9,952 bases of DNA from Nitrospinota bacterium (lineage in GTDB: Bacteria; Nitrospirota; Nitrospiria; Nitrospirales; UBA8639). The notes under the pieces are model-generated. The model ran no database searches. It was not told the origin of the DNA and saw only the letters and a list, made by a program, of their open reading frames with translations. Position numbers and translations under genes: made by a program. This document shows positions 1 to 5,615 of this stretch, in pieces. The stretch is taken from NCBI GenBank assembly GCA_022561525.1, contig JADFRB010000031.1, positions 1 through 9,952 on the forward strand, read 5' to 3'. Positions within the stretch are counted from its first letter, which is position 1, and each line of letters begins with the position of its first letter.

Positions 1-30
1 GACATTTTTGTATTGTGCCAGGTGCGCTCA

Positions 31-293
31 GGGTCCGTCACGAAATAACCGGGACAATTGGGAGGCCCAGATTTGTGATTGGGGCAAGGCGCGACGAGGG
101 AGCCTAGCGGGGCTATGTGACTGAGGAGCAACGCCGCCCCGGGCCAAAGATGGGCCTCCCCGGAGGGCCGGACGCTTGTGGGCTCCGCCGGCGTCGCTCA
201 TCGCTTTCATACTCCCGGTATGCGCACTCTTCGCTCCTTGGCTCGCTCCAAAATCACCTCGGCCAATTGGACCGATTATTTCGTGATGGACCC
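31..293. repeat. Palindromic foldback element (MITE-like), non-coding
   Basis: The ends form a 32-bp imperfect inverted repeat: 31-62 (starting GGGTCCGTCACGAAATAACC) against 262-293 (ending ATTTCGTGATGGACCC), with 27 of 32 positions complementary. The pairing continues inward: 123-136 against 189-202 matches at 12 of 14 positions, and the centre (about 152-168) is a GC-rich hairpin, CCTCC-CC-GGAGG. All pairs share nearly the same centre (about 161-162), so the unit is one long palindrome able to fold into a cruciform in DNA or a long hairpin in RNA. Open frames inside it have no recognisable protein and look accidental. No target-site duplication is evident. It resembles intergenic MITE-type repeats I remember from environmental Gram-negatives; a copy count was not possible here. 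Confidence 0.8.
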
Positions 294-746
294 TTACCAC
301 ATCTGATTGGTATTCGGGACGTACTCATCTACTCGATCGATAAACCATAGCCCTTCCTCTCCCTTCACAAGGGAATAGAGTTCATCTTTGACGGCAGATC
401 CCATCCAGGACGACACCGGCACACGAAGAATGACTCGCGCCTCATTTCCTTGAATATCTTCGTACAGGATCCGACCTTGCCCATATTTTAAGCGTAGCCC
501 TCGAAGAATGGGATCCTGGGCATCAATCCAATCTTGCCTCGGGATGCCTTGACGAAAGTTCAATGTGGTCATATTGGCAGCCCGATCCAAATTATCCGGA
601 TACACGGTGAGCCATAACTGCACAACGTCTCCAGGCGTTAACGACGGCAACTGAGCAAGAAGCTGTCCCGGGAAACAGAGGAGGATGAGAAGGCTGACGC
701 ACCCACCCCATTTCGTGCAGCAATCAACAATAGACAGGATCTTCAT
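294..746 (-). CDS. Small secreted protein with NTF2-like/DUF4878-like look
   Basis: The gene encodes 150 residues. The frame extends upstream to 812, but the ATG at 746 is preferred because AAAGGAG sits 9 nt before it and the protein then opens with a signal peptide: MKILSIVD, a hydrophobic stretch at about residues 16-30 (CVSLLILLCFPGQLLA), and probable cleavage near A31-Q32. The mature part starts with a helix-like segment (TPGDVVQLWLTVYPDNLDRA) and has alternating strands ending GLWFIDRVDEY. That ending is the usual last strand of small SnoaL/NTF2-like or DUF4878-like lipid or ligand-binding domains. The family placement is inference from this pattern; no catalytic residues are evident. 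It is likely periplasmic. It is transcribed alone, its promoter may be the 779-807 motif, and its TAA stop directly abuts the palindromic element at 293, so transcripts probably run into that hairpin. Confidence 0.8.
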   Translation of the reverse strand: MKILSIVDCCTKWGGCVSLLILLCFPGQLLAQLPSLTPGDVVQLWLTVYPDNLDRAANMTTLNFRQGIPRQDWIDAQDPILRGLRLKYGQGRILYEDIQGNEARVILRVPVSSWMGSAVKDELYSLVKGEEGLWFIDRVDEYVPNTNQMW

Positions 747-778
747 GAGGAATCGCTCCTTTGCCACATCAATTTCTC

Positions 779-807
779 GTGATACCCTAACACCGCTTGT
801 CGGTGAA
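779..807 (-). promoter_or_regulatory. Possible sigma70 promoter of the 294-746 gene, with an inverted repeat
   Basis: Reading the minus strand, TTCACC (802-807) and TATCAC (779-784) are 17 bp apart, each 4/6 to the consensus hexamers. Transcription would start about 25-30 nt before the ATG at 746. A small inverted repeat, CACCG-cttgt-CGGTG (791-805), fills the spacer and overlaps the -35 box; it could be an operator, but it is short enough to be chance. Confidence 0.35.
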
Positions 808-950
808 AACAAAAATCGCCTTGGATTCGAATAAGGAGCATGTTAGGCTTCCACATCAAAGAGACACCGTGAGGACACGCCACGCAACATGAACGGACAG
901 ATTCGTCGGGAGAAAGAATCCATGTCCAGTTTCAACTCGAGCGACGCCCC

Positions 951-980
951 TTGACCGGCTCCTTTTCTGAACAGTATAGT
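951..980 (+). promoter_or_regulatory. Sigma70-type promoter of the DsrE-family gene
   Basis: TTGACC (951-956, 5/6) and TATAGT (975-980, 5/6) are separated by 18 bp. Transcription would begin near 987, leaving a leader of about 37 nt before the ATG at 1024. This supports the ATG at 1024 over the in-frame TTG at 991, which would leave almost no leader. A second open frame that begins with TTG at 951 starts on the -35 box itself and is not a gene. Confidence 0.7.
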
Positions 981-1023
981 CGCCAAAGTATTGCACAAGA
1001 TTTTATCTCATTCTGTTCTTCTT

Positions 1024-1353
1024 ATGGCCAATCTCGAAGGAAAAAAGCTCGGGCTACTTCTCTCCACCCCCCCCACGCATCCCAACGCAGAAACGGTGGC
1101 ACAATTAAGCAAAGCTGCTCAGCATGCCAAGGTTCAAGTCTATTTGTATTTGATTGATGAAGGTGTGAAGAATCTGGAAAATCCCACCATTCGAGATCTT
1201 ACGGATTCGGGTGTCAAATTGAGTGTCTGTGCCTATGGATGCCAACAACACAAGGTTTCAACCGATGGGTATGGTCCAGATGTAACATTTTGCGGTTTGG
1301 TGGTTCTGTCGCAAATCGTGACCGGCTGCGATCAGTTTGTCGCCTTCAATTAG
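1024..1353 (+). CDS. DsrE/TusD-like family protein, stand-alone
   Basis: The product has 109 residues, the usual size of the single-domain DsrE/DsrF/TusD fold. What is visible: a first strand KKLGLLLST, a helix (AETVAQLSKAAQHA), a second strand VQVYLYLIDEGVKNL, a third strand VKLSVCAYGCQQH, and the ending CDQFVAFN, all in the order expected for DsrE (PF02635-type) proteins. Family members carry sulfur as a persulfide on a conserved cysteine or act as redox-linked accessory proteins. Candidates here are C69 and C73 in the SVCAYGC segment; C90 and C102 are further cysteines. No TusB, TusC, TusE, DsrC or dissimilatory sulfur genes lie nearby, so the sulfur-relay role is only by family analogy. 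The start is taken at the ATG because of the promoter upstream. The Shine-Dalgarno sequence is weak or absent, so the start is less certain than the frame. Confidence 0.82.
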   Translation: MANLEGKKLGLLLSTPPTHPNAETVAQLSKAAQHAKVQVYLYLIDEGVKNLENPTIRDLTDSGVKLSVCAYGCQQHKVSTDGYGPDVTFCGLVVLSQIVTGCDQFVAFN

Positions 1354-1423
1354 TCGTTCCGTTTTTCCACTCAGAGGTCTGAAAGACGTGAAGGATCTGC
1401 CCCCGCCTGATTATTCGACGTTT

Positions 1424-1463
1424 TGCACAGTTTAAGGTTTTCGAATCGGTGCACTTTTTTTTT
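1424..1463 (+). terminator. Weak candidate terminator after the DsrE-family gene
   Basis: TGCAC (1424-1428) can pair with GTGCA (1449-1453), and nine T residues follow at 1455-1463. The T-run is typical of intrinsic termination, but the 5-bp stem with a 20-nt loop is weak. The rest of the 1354-1577 gap shows no gene or further clear structure. Confidence 0.25.
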
Positions 1464-1577
1464 CATCACCCCACATTCCTTGTTCGGTAAGCTCAAAAAC
1501 TAGCCAAGAAAAAATGTCAGGCGACCTTGCAAGACCTTTTCGGGAACGGCCTCAGCAATAGGAAACATTTGATCTGA

Positions 1578-2357
1578 TCAGACTCGATTTACGCAGGCCT
1601 GCTTCGTGGGCGGCCACGGGGGAGTGGAGCAATACGACGATCAATCTTCCGAACTAGGCGGGCTTTAAACCGCTCACTTCCTAAGACCCAGGCCTTGTTC
1701 GTCGCCTCACGAATCGCGTCCAGGGTTTCCCCACTCAACTTGCGCCGAAACAATTCCCGATACGCCTTCTGCCGCTCCGCTGCTGTTCGCCCCAGTCGTT
1801 GATATAAGGCATGGGGCGTCAACCATGGCTCAGCTTTGCCCTCCGCGTGGAAGTGATAACTCGACCACAGATACTCTCGCGGATGCCTCACCATCTCCGC
1901 CCTCACGGGATTGAGTTCAATATACCGGCAACAGGTGAGAAGGTAGGCTTCACTGTCAATGAGGGTTGCCCGATACCGGCCTTCCCATAATGTTCCGGTC
2001 CGCTGATAGGTCGTATTCACGTACTGAACATACCGCCGGCCCAGCGATTGAAACATCTTTGGCAGGCTGTAGGGCTGTTCAGGAGTCAGGAGGATATGCA
2101 CATGGTTGGTCATAAGTACATAGGCGTGCAGGGTACAACCGTGGCGGCGAGCCGCCTCGCCAAGCCAATCAAGGTAGATGCGATAATCGGCCTTGTTAAA
2201 GAACAGGGCATCTCGATTATTTCCACGTTGAATCACGTGCAACGGATATCCGGGCACAAAAAAACGAGGCAAGCGCGCCATCACACCCTCCTTTTCTCAT
2301 AAATTCTCATAGGGAGAGTCGAAAGATAACACAAAGCTAGATTAAAATCGAGTCTGA
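1578..2357. mobile_element. Single-gene transposable unit with 13-bp inverted repeats
   Basis: TCAGACTCGATTT (1578-1590) is the exact reverse complement of AAATCGAGTCTGA (2345-2357). The pair brackets the Y1/HUH transposase gene; the left repeat overlaps the last two bases of its stop-codon triplet (1589-1591), and the right repeat lies about 64 bp upstream of its start. The 780-bp unit has only this one gene. A 10-bp perfect palindrome, TCTGATCAGA (1573-1582), overlaps the left end. No target-site duplication is visible, which fits the single-strand chemistry of HUH enzymes. The motif GAGTCTGACCCC on the right side is one I associate with this type of gene in other genomes (recollection, unverified). 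Confidence 0.65.
1589..2281 (-). CDS. REP-associated tyrosine transposase (Y1/HUH family)
   Basis: The protein has 230 residues and is intact. The N-terminus (MARLPRFFVPGYPLHVIQRG) is the typical opening of Y1_Tnp proteins. The metal-binding HUH motif is H60-V-H62 in MTNHVHILLTP. The likely nucleophilic tyrosine is Y120 in CRYIELNPVRA, followed by the conserved YLWSSY segment near 137-142. The C-terminal third is basic and ends GRPRSRPA. Such enzymes cut and join single-stranded DNA at hairpin (REP-like) sequences. AGGAGG lies 5 nt before the ATG at 2281; an adjacent GTG at 2284 is too close to it to be preferred. The inverted repeats around the gene suggest that the unit is mobilised by its own product. 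Catalytic residues are all present, so activity is possible. Confidence 0.93.
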   Translation of the reverse strand: MARLPRFFVPGYPLHVIQRGNNRDALFFNKADYRIYLDWLGEAARRHGCTLHAYVLMTNHVHILLTPEQPYSLPKMFQSLGRRYVQYVNTTYQRTGTLWEGRYRATLIDSEAYLLTCCRYIELNPVRAEMVRHPREYLWSSYHFHAEGKAEPWLTPHALYQRLGRTAAERQKAYRELFRRKLSGETLDAIREATNKAWVLGSERFKARLVRKIDRRIAPLPRGRPRSRPA

Positions 2358-2382
2358 CCCCATTACAATACAACAGCCCCTC

Positions 2383-4077
2383 TTAGGCGGATGGGAGGGA
2401 GGAGAAAATTTCTTGATATTCGCGAACGGCTTGGTCCCAGGAAAACCGGTCTAACATGTGAAAGCCTTGATTGATCATTTGGGCATAGCCTGCTTGATCC
2501 GTGTGGTAGAGTTCGATAGCATTACGTAACGCGCCTTCAGCGGCTTGGACCATTGAACGAAACAAGGGAATCTGCATTCGTTCTTGTAACCGGTCGCCTC
2601 CAGGCCAATAGGCACAATCCAAAATTGCGCTCCATCCTTGTGCTGCCTCTTTCACACCAAGTCCTGACTCGCGAAAGAGGAACCCTGTTGGAGCGTCTGA
2701 TTCCCGATGAAACTGATCGCTCAAAGTACGGACTGCCGCATTCAACGCAACAGAAGGATACGGCACAACCTGCTGAACCAACCCACCGGTCGCTCTTGCC
2801 ACCACAGGCGTGCCAACAGCATAGCCTTCCGTCGCCCCACCAAAGGGTTCATAGAGGGAACACATTACGATAAACGACGCTCCCTGTTGAAGTTCCGTGT
2901 ATCCTTGCTCCATCCGAAAAGGGAACACCTTCACCTCACCCGGTCGACGCTTGGCCAGGTTTTGTAAAAATTGCAGCCCTTGAATCCCTTCGTCTCCAGG
3001 AATCGGGGTAAAGACAAACTTCGCCTGCCCAGGGGGGATACGGTCGATAGCCGCTGCCGCAAGGTCATAGCCCTTTTGTCGCGGATCATCCCGACCAAAA
3101 AACAGAAACACCGGCCCATCAAAATTGTTGAAATCTAACAACCCCCATGCCCTCTCAGGTTGATACGTTTCCAGCTTTTGGATCATCTCCCGGCGACGCG
3201 TGGCTTTTTCTTCCAAGAGCCCATGGTAATTTCCAGAAGCAGCTTGGGTTCGGGCTTCCGGTGAAAAATCAAGTTGGCTAAACAGTCCATTGTTAATTCC
3301 TCGAATCGTCCGTTCTTTAAATATCGCCTGAAGATGCGGGGTAAAGATGTCCCGATGCACGGGTTCATGAATCAGCTCATGCGCAAAATGCTGGGAGACG
3401 GTGCAAATGGGACCATCAAGAAACGGGCCTGCTTTGGCAAGAACCGTCGGGCCGGGTAACACACAATCCGTCATTCTTTTCATTTCCGCTTGACTCACAA
3501 GCCTATCATAGGAGTTGTGCAAGGTTAATAAGCAGGAGATCCCAGAAAGCCGCGGATCATTCTTGGCAACGATGGCCGCCCCCGCTGCCTCCCAGTCTTG
3601 GAGACACAACACCACATTCTGAGTCAGTCCTAACGCCACCAGGGCTTTGGGTACAGCCGATGAGAACATGAAGGAGTCATCGAGTAGTTGCTCCGGGTGC
3701 GCCGGATTCAAATAGGGATTGCATGGAGCGTCCATACCAGGTGGATCTCCGCAATCACAGGGCGCATTAAAAAATTTCTGGGAATCGAACAGGTAGGTTG
3801 TAAACCCGTCGCCACTTTGATGCTGAAAAATCTCAACCTGATGATTCTTCCCATCATAGACAAGAGAAAACGTGATGCCTGTTGATTGAATGGAATCCAT
3901 GAGCTTGGGCTTACACTTGGTGATCTCGCGAAAAAACGGTGTAAAAGTAACACATCGGTCATGACTCATGTGTGCCATTCGTTTAGGAAGCAGACGCATC
4001 ACCGCTGCCAGCCCCCCGAGCGGGGCAAATTCGTTTTCGAAGGAGACAAAAACAATCGTTTTGATTTGCTTATTCAT
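2383..4077 (-). CDS. GT5-type starch/glycogen synthase-like glycosyltransferase
   Basis: The product has 564 residues, longer than typical bacterial GlgA (about 480). It has GT-B architecture. The N-terminal domain opens with TIVFVSFENEFAPLGGLAAV, corresponding to the GlgA opening that holds the K-T/V-G-G-L nucleotide-sugar motif. It continues with QDWEAAG (160-166) and LHN (186-188) at the places of the HDWH and HN motifs, and GINNGLF near 260-266 for the usual NGxD/NGID site. The C-terminal domain has GRDDPRQKGYDL (R329, K335, the donor-phosphate contacts in GlgA), EPFGGATEGYAVGTPVV (E410, E417) and RATGGL. By family it would extend an alpha-glucan from a sugar nucleotide in the cytoplasm. 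Differences: the lysine of KTGGL is replaced (APLGGL), the two glutamates are one residue closer than in EX7E, and a Cys/Pro-rich stretch lies at 106-119. No glgB, glgC or glgP is adjacent. The open frame extends to a GTG at 4122, but the ATG at 4077 places the first strand as in homologues; neither start has a good ribosome site. Confidence 0.85.
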   Translation of the reverse strand: MNKQIKTIVFVSFENEFAPLGGLAAVMRLLPKRMAHMSHDRCVTFTPFFREITKCKPKLMDSIQSTGITFSLVYDGKNHQVEIFQHQSGDGFTTYLFDSQKFFNAPCDCGDPPGMDAPCNPYLNPAHPEQLLDDSFMFSSAVPKALVALGLTQNVVLCLQDWEAAGAAIVAKNDPRLSGISCLLTLHNSYDRLVSQAEMKRMTDCVLPGPTVLAKAGPFLDGPICTVSQHFAHELIHEPVHRDIFTPHLQAIFKERTIRGINNGLFSQLDFSPEARTQAASGNYHGLLEEKATRRREMIQKLETYQPERAWGLLDFNNFDGPVFLFFGRDDPRQKGYDLAAAAIDRIPPGQAKFVFTPIPGDEGIQGLQFLQNLAKRRPGEVKVFPFRMEQGYTELQQGASFIVMCSLYEPFGGATEGYAVGTPVVARATGGLVQQVVPYPSVALNAAVRTLSDQFHRESDAPTGFLFRESGLGVKEAAQGWSAILDCAYWPGGDRLQERMQIPLFRSMVQAAEGALRNAIELYHTDQAGYAQMINQGFHMLDRFSWDQAVREYQEIFSSLPSA

Positions 4078-4207
4078 TTTTAACAAGGGGAAAAACAAGA
4101 AAAAAGGCCCCACACCATTCACCCTTTCAAGGTAAAAAGTATGAAGCCACTTTTCTACGATTTCGCAAGAACTCTTGTCAGAAACGTGTGATGGGAGAAT
4201 CTATCCT

Positions 4208-4238
4208 CCGCGGCTATTGCAGCACCACATGGCCGCGG
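4208..4238 (-). other. Seven-bp inverted repeat across the pal-like stop codon
   Basis: CCGCGGC (4208-4214) and GCCGCGG (4232-4238) are inverted and enclose 17 nt that include the last codons of the lipoprotein gene, so the mRNA 3' end can form a GC-rich stem of 7 bp. No T-run follows on the minus strand, so this is not a standard intrinsic terminator. It might slow decay or act in Rho-dependent ending; this is inference. Confidence 0.3.
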
Positions 4239-5254
4239 CGATTTTCCTGATAGCACGATTCTTCTGACCCTGTGCAGCTCGGACGCTCTTTGCCATAACT
4301 CACAATTTGGATGCGCGAAGAAGACACGCCTAAGTTAACCAGGTAATCTTTAACCGCCTGAGCCCGGCGTTCACCTAATACGAGATTATAGTCCGTGGTT
4401 CCACGTTCATCACAATGGCCTTCGATCAGGACGCTGGAATCTTGGTACGTCGCACTGAGTAATTGTGCATTCTCTTGTAAGGTGGAGACCGCATCGCCTC
4501 GAATAACGTATTGGTCAAAATCAAAATACACATGCCCCAATCCGCCCCCGCCACCAATTCCATTGCTTCCATCTTCTTGAGAGCCATCCAAGTCACCTTG
4601 GCTTAAGGGCTCCATAGAATCAAGATCGGGCAATCGCACGACTTCGTCGCCAGACCCCGAAGTGCCATTCGTTTCCATGCCTGAATCGGTTGATGCGCGA
4701 CCATCACCCAACATAGGTTGCGGAGGACTTTCCGGAACAAAATCTGAAGGTATGAGCGCACGGACAAATTGTTGTCCCTCATACCCACTGGGCCCCATGG
4801 ATTCTCCCGTGGGCACATGGGTACCACTGTCCGTCCCGCCTTCCATTCCATCGGATATTCCTGTATCGGAGCCTCTAGTGTCGGCTATTGTGCTACCACC
4901 TGAAATATCCCCGCCCATGCTCGCACCACTCACATCACGAAGCGTGGGAGACGGAGGGCCTTCCGGATTAATACTTGAGAGGGACCGTGCCGAACTCCCA
5001 GTTCCAGCGACCGTACCTGAGGAATCACCCACCGACAGGGAGCCTTCGCTCATCCCTTGGCCAGCCAGGGGAATCCCTCCTTGGTCGCTGCCTGAACCCG
5101 TGACTGAACCCTGCGAGCCGGAGGCCTGAGCTTGGGCCGCCAATTCCTCAGCGGTCATCACTTCAGCATGTTTCGTGGTCTCACACCCAGTGAGGAACAT
5201 AACCATGGCTGCAGCCGCAATAACAAGGGCAGCAGAACCTTTCACATTACACAT
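4214..5254 (-). CDS. Pal/OmpA-family peptidoglycan-associated lipoprotein with long linker
   Basis: The protein has 346 residues. A lipoprotein signal ends in the lipobox LTGC (C24), so it is probably anchored in the outer membrane. Residues 25-240 are a Gly/Ser/Asp/Thr-rich, apparently disordered linker ending in GIGGGGGLG. The OmpA domain fills about 241-346: HVYFDFDQYVI, then GHCDERGTTDYN (279-290, with D282 and N290) and LGERRAQAVKDYL (R296/R297), the residues that bind diaminopimelate peptides. Pal normally links the outer membrane to peptidoglycan with TolB; no tol genes are in view. Two cysteines (C327, C334) near the end, in SCTGSEESCYQENRR, could form a disulfide. Typical Pal is about 170 residues, so the linker doubles the length. 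The ATG at 5254 is chosen because AAAGGAG stands 8 nt upstream; an in-frame ATG at 5272 with AAAGGG 6 nt upstream is also possible and would add six residues. Confidence 0.88.
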   Translation of the reverse strand: MCNVKGSAALVIAAAAMVMFLTGCETTKHAEVMTAEELAAQAQASGSQGSVTGSGSDQGGIPLAGQGMSEGSLSVGDSSGTVAGTGSSARSLSSINPEGPPSPTLRDVSGASMGGDISGGSTIADTRGSDTGISDGMEGGTDSGTHVPTGESMGPSGYEGQQFVRALIPSDFVPESPPQPMLGDGRASTDSGMETNGTSGSGDEVVRLPDLDSMEPLSQGDLDGSQEDGSNGIGGGGGLGHVYFDFDQYVIRGDAVSTLQENAQLLSATYQDSSVLIEGHCDERGTTDYNLVLGERRAQAVKDYLVNLGVSSSRIQIVSYGKERPSCTGSEESCYQENRRGHVVLQ

Positions 5255-5411
5255 ACAACCAACTCCTTTCATCTATGACCCTTTCACCTGGCAAAAATAG
5301 TAACCCCTATCAATATTACATCACTTTGGTTCATTCATCCCATCCCAAACGGGAAAAGAGGCCTTTCCATCCCTCAGGAGTTAGAAGCAAAGACCACCGA
5401 TATTTGTACAC

Positions 5412-5452
5412 ATTATATGCGTATTTATTAATCAATAACACAAAATTGTCAA
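5412..5452 (-). promoter_or_regulatory. AT-rich region with promoter-like hexamers for the Pal-like gene
   Basis: On the minus strand a perfect TTGACA (5447-5452) and a perfect TATAAT (5412-5417) occur in the only strongly AT-rich stretch of the intergenic region, but they are 29 bp apart and cannot be one sigma70 promoter. Either the TATAAT works with a poor -35, or the TTGACA works with a poor -10 (for example TAATAA at 16 bp). An imperfect palindrome TTATTAATCAATAA lies between them at 5425-5438. The leader to 5254 would be about 150 nt or more. Confidence 0.35.
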
Positions 5453-5498
5453 CGAATGAATTGGATTCCCTTTAAAGCACTTCTGCTATACCCATGCC

Positions 5499-5528
5499 TT
5501 GACTGAGGAATTTTCCGGCCAGTATGAT
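5499..5528 (+). promoter_or_regulatory. Sigma70-type promoter of the ABC export operon
   Basis: TTGACT (5499-5504, 5/6) and TATGAT (5523-5528, 5/6) are separated by 18 bp, predicting a transcription start near 5535 and a leader of about 80 nt before the ATG at 5616. The open frame of the ATPase extends upstream to a TTG at 5499, which is the -35 box itself, so that extension is not translated. The remaining intergenic sequence from 5255 to 5498 shows no gene. Confidence 0.68.
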
Positions 5529-5615
5529 CTTAGCCCTTCCCGTTGCCCGCGTGATTTCAAAATTTTATCAACGACAACACGAGCGAGTGCACGAGATCGT
5601 ACGATCAGCTTAAGC

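Noticed and set aside
28..300. Open frames on both strands (up to 90 residues) inside the palindromic element
   Set aside because: The sequence is an inverted repeat with GC-rich arms, which yields open frames on both strands by chance; the translations have low-complexity Arg/Pro/Ser composition and no recognised domain.
833..872. AAGGAG followed by ATG at 840 with a 10-codon frame
   Set aside because: The ribosome site is only 1 nt from the ATG and the frame stops after ten codons, with no gene coupled to it.
4078..4122. N-terminal extension of the GT5 enzyme from GTG 4122 as a signal peptide or membrane anchor
   Set aside because: The hydrophobic stretch GPFFLFFPLL is followed directly by the first strand of a cytosolic GT-B fold, and no ribosome site fits the GTG; it is more likely untranslated leader.
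4662..5129. 155-residue frame opposite the lipoprotein gene
   Set aside because: It is the antisense of the Gly/Ser-rich linker and shows the matching Pro/Ser-rich low complexity; no start signal supports it.
5425..5438. TTATTAATCAATAA as an FNR-type operator
   Set aside because: Only the ATCAA half matches; the other half-site at the required spacing (5422-5426) is TATTT instead of TTGAT, and the region is AT-rich throughout.
5275..5475. 66-residue frame in the divergent intergenic region
   Set aside because: It covers the AT-rich regulatory stretch, has no ribosome site, and its composition (Asn/Tyr/Ser-rich) differs from the neighbouring genes.
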